This document shows positions 55,023 to 64,000 of a stretch of DNA of 64,000 nt, piece by piece. The notes under the pieces were generated by a model. It was not told the origin of the DNA. It searched no databases and worked only from the letters and a program-made list of their open reading frames with translations. Both the position numbers and the translations under genes were made by a program. The stretch lies in NCBI RefSeq assembly GCF_001642475.1, contig NW_019173932.1:434001-498000 (forward strand), written 5' to 3'. This DNA is from Fonsecaea monophora. Its lineage: Eukaryota > Ascomycota > Eurotiomycetes > Chaetothyriales > Herpotrichiellaceae. Positions within the stretch are counted from its first letter, which is position 1; every line of letters starts with the position of its first letter.

Positions 55023-56530
55023 ATGCATTCGAAACATGGCTTTACTGCCCTCAACTCTTCCCAAGACACTCTTACATCGTCTAGAGGGGTTCCAACCTCA
55101 TCACCTGGCCGTGTCGTGATGACGAAATTGGAGAGGATCGGCCGACCTGGCCATACCTCGAAGCCCTACCAGCCAAAACCCTTTGTCTCATCAAACACTT
55201 ATAAACGGCAAGGCTTCTTCCGGCGGTATATTGGCCTTTGGTGGGCCCTTCCTGTCGCTCTCGCGGCAATCATCTGGTTCTCGCAGATGGTGTACTTCAT
55301 CTCGTACTTTGTCACGCGACCAGCCCAAGAGGATGGGTCATGGCCCCGGATCGGGTACTCATACGCCCTGTTCCCTTTTATTTCGAGCATCGGTGCAGCG
55401 CGAGAGCTTTGTTTCGAGACTGTGAGCATCATTGTGGCTGTCCTGCTGTGGACAGGGTTTGGGATCGACTACGTCGTGGGGACAAGAGCGCCTGTGGCAC
55501 TCTGGTGGCGGCGAGGAAAGTTGTTCTGTGCCAGCATCTCGTCGGTCTTTCTGATTGCGCTGTCGTTTGCCAGAGATGACACCCACCACAAACTCCATCT
55601 CATATTCACCAGTTTCCAGATCTTCTTCATGGCATCGGCCAAGACCTGTGATTGGAACCTTGTTAGGGAGATGAGAGAATGGACGCCGAAGAACAGATAC
55701 ATTAAAAGGGTCAGGATTTGGAAGAGAATTGCCGTTGTGGTTGCGCTGCGTGGGTTCCACACCCTACACACCTCTTCTCGCGGCAGAGGCTGACTCGATG
55801 ACAACAGCTTCTGGCATCACGGCTCTCGTTGGCATCTATAGCTGCGATGGAAAGTTGGAAAACGGCAAAGTCATTTTTACTCCGCGTTGTTGGACGCTGC
55901 TCAGCTTTGCAGCCCCAGCGGAATGGATCTTGTCATGTTGCTGGGTGTGTTGTCATTCATGAGCTCCACAGATCATGCTTTCTTTCCATCGCGATGGACA
56001 CACTTGCAGAGATCCCAGTACTAATAAAAATCTTTCAGGTCACCTTCCTCGCAACAGTCGCCTACGACAACTGTCACCTCGAATACACCGTCCGTCTCCT
56101 GTTGAACACTCCGCCGCCGAAACGAAAGTCCCACGGCCTCGCATTCTGGCGAAGATGGTCCGACTCCGAGAAGGAGTCCTCGCTGTCGGAGGTGGACACG
56201 GACGCGTGGAGCGAGAGGCAAGGCTTGACAAAAGCGGTCGGCCCAGCTCCGAACGAGGAGAGTATTGGCTTGCCGCGGATCCAGGTCCAACGGTCCAGTG
56301 AGGAGGTAGAGGAGCGGCGGCGGCACCAGTATCAGTATCAACAGCAGGAGCAGCAGAGGAGATCAGAGTCTGTGACAGGAAGTTATGGAGAAGAAGAAGT
56401 TGACGAGGAGGACATTTCCGGCATCTCTATGGGCGGTAATGTGACTCCCTGGCTGCCTCCGCCAAGAGTGTTCGCCCACAGATACACACACATATCACAT
56501 GGCCGGCCGACGGAGGAGCACACAAACTGA
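55023..56530 (+). CDS. Frag1/DRAM/Sfk1-family membrane protein
   Basis: Polytopic membrane protein of the Frag1/DRAM/Sfk1 family; yeast Sfk1 supports PI4-kinase Stt4 at the plasma membrane. Three exons: 55023..55749, 55808..55944 and 56039..56530; 451 aa; introns 58 and 94 bp. Splices give VVALP-SGITALVGIYSC and LSCCW-VTFLATVAYDNCH. About six hydrophobic helices: LWWALPVALAAIIWFSQMVY, a YSYALFPFISSIGAAREL segment, SIIVAVLLWTGFGIDYVV, LFCASISSVFLIALSF, LIFTSFQIFFMASAKT and the segment from exon 2. The cytosolic tail is long and disordered, with a Gln-rich run and an acidic patch (EEEVDEEDISG). Exon boundaries follow reading phase, with exon 2 the least certain. Confidence 0.82.
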
Positions 56531-56632
56531 AAAAGATTATCGTCACCAAAAAGTGCAAAAACTTATGCACGAAGCAGCTCTGCTGGTTCGTGATAAGAGA
56601 AACTCGCTCTTTCGGGTTGGTTTTTCTCGACG

Positions 56633-56835
56633 AGGAGAAGAAGGGGAAGGGGAAGGGGCAGGGGCAGGGGCAGGGGCAGAGGGGGGGAAGGTTCGAAGGG
56701 AATCGAACCATATGACCTGGGAATCCTGATATGGGGGACCTTAACCTGGGGGACCTGAATGGGACCTGAACCTGGGATATTGGGGACCTGAATGGGACTT
56801 GAACCTGGGGACCTGATGGGGACCTGGGTTTGTGG
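56633..56835. repeat. G-rich minisatellite and degenerate GGGACCTGAA tandem repeat
   Basis: Purine-rich GGGGAA and GGGGCA units run from about 56637 to 56689. They are followed by a perfect inverted repeat GGTTCGA...TCGAACC (56690-56696 and 56703-56709) with a 6-base loop. A tandem array of roughly 10-12 base units related to GGGACCTGAA/ACCTGG then runs from about 56714 to 56830. Several G4 runs could form quadruplexes. Confidence 0.7.
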
Positions 56836-58038
56836 GAGGTCTCGCTTCGGATCGACGTGGAATCGCCCTAGTCGGTAGGGGGTCTTGGTGTGACAGGAAA
56901 TCCGGGTTTGAAAATGTTATGTATGTGATTTTCTAGACCTCACCTTCTCCGTGGTGAGTGGGTCTGAGGTCGTGACTACGGGGTAGGGAGGTAGGTATGT
57001 TAGTGACTGACTGACGGGTGTGGTGTGGTGTGGTATAAATTCTTGGACAAGCTGTACATATACATACATATATATATCGTACAAGGTACGTGACATGAAT
57101 GAATCTGTGGATTGATACATTAAATTGCTATTTGACTACATGAATACATGACTGCATGACTATTATATGGCGAGATGAATGCATCGTGTCGAGGACACGT
57201 CGAGACAAGCTTCACCGAGCCCCAGCCCGCCCCAGGCCAGCGCAGCCGAGGTCAGCCTTGTCTTCTTGTACCCTTTCGTCTTGGGCGTCGACACAGCACA
57301 CAGCCGTGGACATGGACATGGCCCTATCACGAACGCTCCAGTCCTCCTCCATGTTAGCAGCTCACAGAGTACCCAGGGGTGCTCATGACAGGCCAAACCC
57401 AGCCCGAGGTCAGTCCAGCTCGTCAGCCCTTGAAAGCGCACGGCAGCCTTACTTACCTAACAAGGTAATCACCATTGACTCAAAGGAGTATCCCGAAGCG
57501 TCACCGCTACGACTACTACTACTACTGCTACTACCACCACCACCATCACCACCTCAAGCGGTACAGTTAAATCAAACTAATTCAATGCAATCTAAATCGA
57601 CGGGCTCTCCTCTCTCGCAATGCCTCTACCCTTACGTACTCGGCGTTTATACTGACATAGATACACACTGCCTCCCAACCTCAGACTTGGGGAATGTGCA
57701 AGGGGGAAGAGACTTCGAGGTGGTAAGGAGAGAAAACCAACTGTGTCACTGCACAAAAAGGGCAAAGAGCTTGTCTCGTTGGTTGTTGGTAAATATGACT
57801 TATTAGCTGCATTGCACTTCGACACTACAAGGGGAGCAGCTGAGAAGCTGAGAAACGACCCTGTCTCGTCCTGCATGTACGCACGGGCTAGGCTGACCTG
57901 CGAGCCCTGTGATTCGTCGGGCCTCTTTACGGCCATCCATCTACGAGCTGACTATGTGTGTTGGTCACAGTTACACAGCGCAGAGCTTCCTTCACCTACC
58001 TCGCCAAAGGACAGACTTCAACATTCTAGGGTGCTAGG

Positions 58039-58046
58039 TATAAAAG
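58039..58046 (+). promoter_or_regulatory. TATA box of the small secreted protein gene
   Basis: TATAAAAG lies 124 bp before the ATG at 58170, a normal distance for a fungal TATA element. It is the clearest core promoter in the window. Confidence 0.55.
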
Positions 58047-58169
58047 ATCCTGCCGATACATAATCTTGAATCGTCCAAGCTCGCCAAAACCAACCAGCTC
58101 GCAACAACAGCACAACTCAATTTGAAAAACCCGTCGATTTTATATCCCCCTCTGTCCACTCCACAAAAA

Positions 58170-58542
58170 ATGCATCTCGTCGCCCTTCTCACCATTGCCT
58201 TTACCGCGGCAAGCTTCGTCCAAGCATCCTCCTGCAAGACACGCAACGATTGTCCGGGCGATCAAGTCTGTTCTGGTATGCTTTCCTTTTTCGCTTGAGC
58301 CTCCCGTTCCAAGCACATTCGTCCTCGTCCTCGTTCCCTGCTTCGCACCACAATTAACATGCCACTTTTTTGTTGTCGTTCCAGCATGCCCCAGTCAGGA
58401 ATTCCTTCGATTCGCATGTGTCGAGCCCTCTAGTTCCATCTGTGCTGGGAAGGGTAACTGTGAAGGCGGCGGATCATGCGACGTTTGTGGCAACCCAGGA
58501 GATTTCTCGAGGTTGACTCCCTGCCGCGAGCTTGACTTGTGA
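58170..58542 (+). CDS. small secreted cysteine-rich protein, 87 aa
   Basis: Exons 58170..58275 and 58385..58542, 109 bp intron (GTATGC...TCCAG), 87 aa. A clear signal peptide (MHLVALLTIAFTAASFVQA) precedes a mature chain of about 68 residues. The chain has ten cysteines, enough for five disulphides, spaced C-x5-C-x5-C-x2-C-x10-C, then SSICAG, GNCEGG, GSCDVCG and TPCREL. No known domain is recognised. A TATA box lies upstream. Size, secretion signal and cysteine content fit effector-like or antimicrobial-type small secreted proteins, but no activity can be assigned from sequence. It lies in a repeat-rich neighbourhood next to a broken kinase gene, a common setting for fast-evolving genes. Confidence 0.8.
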
Positions 58543-58860
58543 CGGCACCAACGGGGGAGGGGTCTGGGATGGGAAATGGCGACTATTGCTCTGAGAAGGG
58601 GAGGCGTATGTTGTTATGTCTGCGAGCGCTGAGAGAATTCTTCGAGGGTTGAGCCTTGCCTAGTTCGTGGGTCGTGTTATAGAGAGTAAAGTAAACAGCA
58701 CTTGTGAGCATTCCGGGGAAAGTGGCCGAACATAACCTCCTCCGGGTCAACGACGAACGTGCTTGCTGCTGCAATAGTACCAGTGAAACCAAACAGGTGA
58801 CAAAAAGTGAGAGGAAGATAGCCTGAGACTCGTCATTAGCAGGAACTTGGCCTGGGAGGA
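58543..58860. other. convergent intergenic region
   Basis: 3' flank of the small secreted protein gene. Nothing recognised. Confidence 0.5.
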
Positions 58861-59442
58861 AACGTCAAAACTTCTTACCGCCGTGTCCAGACATAACCGC
58901 GTGCTCTCGGCCTGCTTGAGATTCTCTCGAATAAGATCTAGGTCTGCCGCGACCTGCTCGGCACTGTCGTATTTTTTTCTCATCCAGCATTTCGTGATGA
59001 CGGGTTCCGAGCAGGAGATTGTTTGTGTCGGGGAATTGGTCTTCACCAAACAACTTTTCGACCGCTCTATCCCCCTTGTCGGAATACGGCTGATGGGTCG
59101 TCGCGAGTTCATAGAGCAGAGACCCCAAGGGCAAAAGGTTCCGATAGAACAGAAGGATCTGTGCCCGCGCAGGTGGATTTCCCGACCGATGTAGTTCGCG
59201 CAATCGGCGGCGGAGAGACGATTGAAGGCGCTCCATAACCGGCAGGCCGTCATGGACAGCAAGCAGCTTGGGGGATGCTCGGGTGGGTTTCCTAGACGGC
59301 GATAGATGTCCACCTCCGTGGCAAGGCTGCGGCGGTCATCGTCTGTGTCACGAGGAAGTTTAATGATGGCCGAGTCAGAGACCTTTGAAGACGAGACTAC
59401 TGGCGCACTCACTGAGGAAAGGGAGATCAGTGATGGGGCCAT
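58861..59442 (-). pseudogene. broken protein-kinase-like gene
   Basis: Pieces of a small fungal protein kinase are spread over two frames. An N-lobe part (SDSAIIKLPRDTDDD, ATEVDIYRRLG, about 59390-59265) holds the VAIK-like lysine. After a frame change comes MERLQSSLRRRLRELH...QILLFYRNL (59236 onward). The frame then runs straight into LGSLLYELATTHQPY and GEDQFPDTNNLLLG, C-lobe sequence. A second frame change leads to VITKCWMRKKYDSAEQVAAD. The catalytic loop (HRD) and DFG region expected between them are missing, so there is a deletion as well as two frameshifts. Introns cannot easily explain all three breaks. I call it a decayed kinase gene. Confidence 0.7.
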
Positions 59443-59667
59443 CGATGGCCGCGGGCTATGCCATTGATGAACCAGGAATCGTTTGCAGGTACAGCTACAT
59501 ATTGCCCACTTCCTGTTAACAAGGGATACCGGCTCTACGATTGCGCTTTGGGCGTGACATGTATTCACCATTCCATGCTCTTTTGCTCCGCCGTTTCCAA
59601 GTCCACACAGTGTAACGTTGAATGCCCACGAATGCCACTGTTATATCTATCAGTCCTAGGTAGCTTT

Positions 59668-60705
59668 TCAGGCTTCTCCATTGAGCTTCAGCCGAGCCAG
59701 TTCCGCCGGCGTGGTGGGTTTCCTGCCCAGCAACCACTCGAGGACGCCTGGATTTCCCAGCAAACCCCTGCTGTTGTAGTAGAGCAGCATGCGCTCGGGA
59801 GCGTCCTTGAACGTCTGGTTCATTTCCCCGGCACGGTCGACGCCGTAGGTCATCTTGACGAACATCTCGGCGGCCTGTTCCAGGGGAATGCGCTTGATGT
59901 CGAAGCGCATGCCGAGCACGTCGCCGATGGCCTGGACGTATTCAGCGGTCGTGATCGGCAGGGTGCTGACGAGCTGGTACGCGGCGAAGAAGTGGCGCTC
60001 GCGCTCGCGGATGACCTTGACGGCGACCTCGGCGTGGTCGCGCACCGCGGAGAAGGACATGCGCACAGCCGGGTTGAACGGCGCCATGAACGTGCCCCTT
60101 GCGCCGTCACTCCCCTGCGACGACGGGTCCTTCTGGCTCAGTAGCTGGCCGATGAAGTTGTCCATGAATGTGCTCGGCTGGAGGATCGTGTACGATAAGC
60201 CCGATTCTGTCAGGTACTCTTCGATCTGCCGCTTCTGGTCGTGGTGCAGCAGCTTGCTGGCCTCCGGGTGCAGCGCGGAGCTGAAGACAAAGTGGAGGGA
60301 GCGAGGCGTGGATGGTGAACTTGAGTCTGAGGTCACGTTGTTGCTCTTCTCTTGCTGCTGCTGCTGCTGCTGCTGCTCCTGTCGATGAGACTCTGCAACA
60401 GCGGCGTCGATCATGTTCATGCCCAGCGTGACTTCGTAGGGGTGGAAGGGCGGCCCAACGTAGAAGACGGTGGTAGCCCTGTCAACGACCGCAGCGCATT
60501 CTTGGGGAACTTGGAGGTTCGCACGCACGACCTCTGCGTCGGGATACTGCTCGGAAAGCCGTGCGCGCGACTTGTCAGAATTGACCACCAGGCGGAGCGC
60601 AGGACGTGGTGACTCTGACGATGGCGCTTTGTGTAAGAGGGGGATGATCTGGCTGCATTGTCGACCGCTGGCGCATGTGAGGACAATGAGATCTGATCCT
60701 GCCAT
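59668..60705 (-). CDS. NmrA-like NAD(P)-binding protein with polyglutamine run
   Basis: Intronless 345-residue protein of the NmrA/atypical SDR family, which binds NAD(P) and acts as a redox sensor or reductase. Seen: an N-terminal dinucleotide fold (LIVLTCASGRQCSQIIPLL, the glycine motif being degenerate), LRLVVNSDKSRARL, VFYVGPPFHPYEV, HFVFSSALHPEASKLLHHDQK, LSYTILQPSTFMDN and a C-terminal substrate domain (YVQAIGDVLGMRFDIKRIP). A run of nine Gln encoded mostly by CAG (about 60347-60375) sits between the VAESHR helix and the VFSSALHP strand. The odd glycine motif (CASGRQCSQ instead of GATG..G) means cofactor binding is uncertain. Substrate or partner unknown. Confidence 0.83.
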   Translation of the reverse strand: MAGSDLIVLTCASGRQCSQIIPLLHKAPSSESPRPALRLVVNSDKSRARLSEQYPDAEVVRANLQVPQECAAVVDRATTVFYVGPPFHPYEVTLGMNMIDAAVAESHRQEQQQQQQQQEKSNNVTSDSSSPSTPRSLHFVFSSALHPEASKLLHHDQKRQIEEYLTESGLSYTILQPSTFMDNFIGQLLSQKDPSSQGSDGARGTFMAPFNPAVRMSFSAVRDHAEVAVKVIRERERHFFAAYQLVSTLPITTAEYVQAIGDVLGMRFDIKRIPLEQAAEMFVKMTYGVDRAGEMNQTFKDAPERMLLYYNSRGLLGNPGVLEWLLGRKPTTPAELARLKLNGEA

Positions 60706-61284
60706 CTTCCTCCCTTGATAACACTCTCACTATTGAGCAAATATAACAACCTTGAATGAATGGTTGAGTCGAAAAGGGGTCGGTGTTGTAGCGAGAGAGA
60801 GAGAAAGGAGATGCGAAGGATGCCGATGCTGTGTGCCGCACACTTTTTGAGGCTCATAACAATATTTCAACTTCGACGTGAAACTACGACCAACATAGCT
60901 CTAACGAACCAACTTAATATACTGGGCCAGAAAGGATATAAGGACTGTCACCATCTGTGGGTAGATGGCAGTCCACAGGGAGAACTGCTTGGCCCTTCGG
61001 CCACCGACATGTCGATCATGTGCATCATATATATACTCACTCGTACTCCCTGCGCCATCAGCGGTGGAGTGTGTGGTCTTTCTCGTGACGCATATGCCCC
61101 CCCTACTCTGGTCATATCGCAACTTGCAAACGGCGACGAGGATCCAAAAGAACACTACTGGGACGAAACAATGGCAATACAACTCATATCTTAGACAGCC
61201 ATCCACACGAATCCGAAACCATCCGGCAACAAGAAATGCGTTGCTGGACAAACACACTTCCTAGCCGCCTATACCATTCATTCA
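60706..61284. other. intergenic region
   Basis: A 579 bp spacer between minus-strand genes, the NmrA promoter and the bZIP 3' UTR. Nothing else recognised. Confidence 0.55.
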
Positions 61285-62962
61285 TCATGAGTACATCTCG
61301 TCAATCTCAGCCGAATAATCCGTGCCTAGTTGATCATATGTCTCCGGCTTCGTTGCAAAGATACTCGAGAGAGCATCCCGGAGTTCGAAATCTTCCATCA
61401 CTGCCCCAAAACCATAGCATCGGACCTTGCTCCTGATGGACTCGATCATACCCAAGACGTCTTCCCTCGTAAGAGTAGTGTAGTTTCGATGGCCCTTGAG
61501 CGATTGTAAAGCCATGATGGGAGTCACCTGGCCGCTAGGGATTGCGCTGCCTTTGAGCGTTTGGCTGAGATTTAGCAAGTTGTTCAAAATTTGTACTGAC
61601 TCGGCATCTGGCACTTTGTGCTCGTATGTGGGCACCAAGCCACCCTCCTGAGCGGCAACTCGCGCGATATGGCTCGGAGGTGGACAGGTGGCCATCAGGG
61701 CATGGCCGGAGAATAGTGCTTCTTCGTCATTGTTGGGTGAGTCCGCTGATCGCCGGACAAGATACTCCTCATGATCACGACAAGTCTGCTCCAGCCTGTA
61801 CATCACGTGGTCAGTCTCAACAATCCAAGGGATGTATCAGACTAGTACTCACTTCAAGATGAAATCAATGCCCAACTGGGGTTCTCTCTCGAAAATACCC
61901 GGCATGTCTGGTGTGGCTCCTTCTTCTTGTTTGATGCCGAACTCCTGGATTTCTGGCCCTTGAGGCGAACTGGCGTAGTGGGTTGTCCCGGGTGAGTGAC
62001 CTGACACACTCAAGGCACCACCGTTGAGGTATGCTTGTGGGGAATAGCCGCTTGTCACGGAAGCATGCCCCGTCACAGCACTTCCATAACCGACGGATCT
62101 GGGACCAACGGATGGGGGACTCAAAGTATTCAGCGATGGAGGGGTCATGGACTTTTCCTCTCGCTTCGGTTTCAGGGCAAGCATAGCTTTCCTGTTCTCG
62201 AGTTCGTTTTCGAATGCAATTCCACGAGATGTTAGGACCTCTCTCAACGCCAGAATCTCTCGTTGCTGATTCTCAATCATCAACTTTTGCTGCTGGATGG
62301 TTGCGTCTCGCGTATTTTGTTCGAAGACGAAAACTTCGCGCAGACGTGCAAGCTCCATTTCCAAGGCTTTGATGTAATTCTCTTTTCGTTCACGGTGTGT
62401 TCTAGCAGACAGCCGCCTTAGCAAAAAGCGCAAGAGGTACAAAAGGACTCTACCCACCTTTGAGCTTGCCGATTGAGCTCCTGTCGCCGCGTCTGCGCTG
62501 GTTTACTGTCAGGTTTCGGACCTCTTCTCTTTGCCGGTTGCCCATCTAGCCATGATCAGCCCAAATGCCCAGATAGGGCAAAATCAATGTGGCTCACCTC
62601 GAGTGATCCTCTTCTGCATCCCACCGAACCCTTTGAGAAAGCCCATGTTTACGGGGCCGCCGTGTGCCTTTGCTTCACTCGGAACCCCATTGTCTGATAT
62701 CGATGCCGAGTTAGCCACAAGATCATCAATTGAACCGAGTACGAAGGTTGATCCGCCCGTGTTTGATAAGAGTATCCATTCACATTCTTGCGTTTCCCCA
62801 GTGAAAGGTCCTACGATAGCATATCAAGCATATAATGCTTGAGGAGAGCCATCATCGATCATTACACCGGGAGAGAGATTGCAGCGACTTACGGTAGGAA
62901 GATCCAGGCGCATAATCTTGACCGGTCCAATTCGACGGATCCATGTCGGGTGGTTGTTGCAT
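61285..62962 (-). CDS. bZIP transcription factor, five exons
   Basis: Nuclear basic leucine zipper factor. Exons: 62962..62893, 62810..62598, 62545..62458, 62401..61853 and 61795..61285; introns 82, 52, 56 and 57 bp; 476 aa. The start MQQPPDMDPSNWTG is the first ATG in frame. The third exon carries AKRRGPKPDSKPAQTRRQEL and joins NRQAQ to RTHRERKENYIKALE, completing the basic region (about 112-132, NRQAQRTHRERK). The zipper follows, with leucines in LEMELARL and EILALREVL. The middle is Ser/Pro/Gly-rich. The C-terminal exon has a conserved helical domain (RDHEEYLVRR, HALMATCPPPSHIA, EDVLGMIESIR) found in a family of ascomycete bZIP proteins with AP-1-like basic regions. Target genes unknown. 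Confidence 0.92.
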
Positions 62963-64000
62963 GTTAAGATGCAGTCAAACTGCGGCACGATGACGATAAT
63001 ATTAATAGACTACCTCCAGTAACCCTCTCTGATCATGAGATAAAATTGATTTGCGAATCGTTAGATAGAAGGTCAGGGTAAGCCCTGTACTCTGTTGTCC
63101 GGTTGTAACAAAGCTGACCACCGTGGAAGCTCGGAATTGGCGTGAGCCGGTCAGAGTTAGTCGAGGATGGAGGCTTGTTTCTCGTTTACCGAAAGGCCAC
63201 GCAATCGTGCAAACCAGGACGGAGAGTCAAAAAGCAATGACGAGGAGATCGTGTTGAGGATGTCGCAATTAGCATGCCGTCCTGAGACTAATCATGAGAC
63301 AAAGTCGCGAAAGCGCTGTGAAAATCCAATGTGGGTGCAGCAGAAACTTGGATGGAGGGGTCGAGCGCAAGGCAATATTTTATGGCGGGACAAGATTGCT
63401 GATCGGGGTATGGAAAATCTGTGCAACAATTGCGTCGTAGCTTTACTAGAGAGTGATGCGCAACGGAAGGAAGAACCAACAGCGGTTGTAGTCGATGATG
63501 GCAGGAAAAGACGTGTTCGAAAAGGTTGAAAGGTGGAGGGGAAGGACGTTGAAAGCTGAAACTGAAGCGGCGTGATCAAGCAGAGGCGGAACCGGGTCGA
63601 TGCGAAGCTCTCACACCCTGGCCGCGATGGCGCAGTTGTTGGAGATTCGAGACCGGAAGCACAGAGAATGGGTGGGCACCAGAGGACAAAGAACCCTGAG
63701 TTGGACGGTCTAATCCGCCGCTTTAGACTGGGGATGGTGATGGGTGGATGCTCTTGTACTTGTACTTGTGCGGGCTAAGAAACTCGTTGATTCCTTTGTG
63801 CCAAAGAGCAATTGGTTGGCTGGATCGTGGAGTGTTTATGTGTAAGTATACCTAGGCTGGCGGGGTCTATATCGCCTCAACGGGGGATCTTGAAGCGGCG
63901 GGTGCAGGCACGCAGGGTTGCGAGGGTCTCGAGCCGTGGAAGAATTCTCCTGCAGGGGCCACAGCTTTGTCTTTGTGCTGCACACGGAATACGGGGAGGA
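62963..64000. other. upstream region of the bZIP gene to window edge
   Basis: About 1 kb with no recognised gene. Frames up to 120 codons have no domain. An ACCTAGGC motif lies near 63850. It should contain the bZIP promoter. Confidence 0.5.

Larger units (their letters stand above)
56531..58169. other. repeat-rich intergenic region
   Basis: About 1.6 kb with no gene recognised. It includes a G-rich minisatellite and degenerate GGGACCTGAA repeats (annotated separately), TATG/TATA tracts near 57055-57075 and a CTA/CCA/CAC triplet tract near 57507-57555. The 3' part contains the promoter of the small secreted protein gene. Confidence 0.6.

Noticed and set aside
56690..56709. GGTTCGA...TCGAACC as a tRNA T-arm
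   Set aside because: Neither strand gives a 5-base stem around a 7-base TTCRANN loop, and no acceptor, D or anticodon arms are found nearby.

Overview
This window is nuclear DNA of a filamentous ascomycete (Pezizomycotina). The best fit is a eurotiomycete or chaetothyrialean mould, but that placement is inference from gene content only. The evidence is short GT-AG introns (41-313 bp, most about 50-80), the gene density, and families typical of the group: PalB calpain, a SWIRM-amine oxidase-HMG-box KDM1, a Dcr2 phosphatase, an FHA-domain kinase, fungal transcription factors and a Frag1/DRAM/Sfk1 membrane protein. I see no rRNA, tRNA, CRISPR array or intact transposon.

Layout, left part. PEX13 (5' end cut by the window edge) is followed by a two-RRM RNA-binding protein on the minus strand. 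Next comes a gene-poor stretch (about 4.3-9.9 kb) holding only a 97-residue zinc-ribbon protein and a possible decayed Zn2Cys6 motif. Then come 6-phosphogluconolactonase, an epoxide-hydrolase-type alpha/beta hydrolase, an FHA-domain protein kinase head-to-head with a small unknown gene, a PNPOx-like split-barrel membrane protein and a large intronless KDM1-type histone demethylase.

Layout, centre. An OXNAD1-like NAD(P)H oxidoreductase and a Dcr2-like phosphatase converge. The phosphatase stands back to back with a Trm61-type tRNA m1A methyltransferase. A peroxisomal adenine nucleotide carrier (Ant1/PMP47 type) shares a divergent promoter with palB. COQ6 (ubiquinone hydroxylase) follows. After it comes a redox-rich stretch (37.8-43.4 kb): a flavin-reductase-like protein, a fungal transcription factor, a short-chain dehydrogenase and a tiny stand-alone 2Fe-2S ferredoxin.

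Layout, right part. A long disordered protein, a second flavin-reductase-like protein, a stand-alone RapZ C-terminal-domain protein, pirin, eIF3d, a Frag1/DRAM/Sfk1 protein, a 10-cysteine small secreted protein, a broken protein kinase gene, an NmrA-like protein with a polyglutamine run and a five-exon bZIP factor.

Most genes are unrelated housekeeping or regulatory functions. Two loose themes stand out. One is peroxisome function (PEX13 and the adenine nucleotide carrier). The other is flavin/iron-sulphur redox chemistry: three distinct FMN split-barrel proteins, COQ6, the OXNAD1-like reductase, the SDR and the mini-ferredoxin. Splice sites were assigned by eye from GT-AG signals, reading phase and family alignment. 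Where a junction is unresolved I say so.
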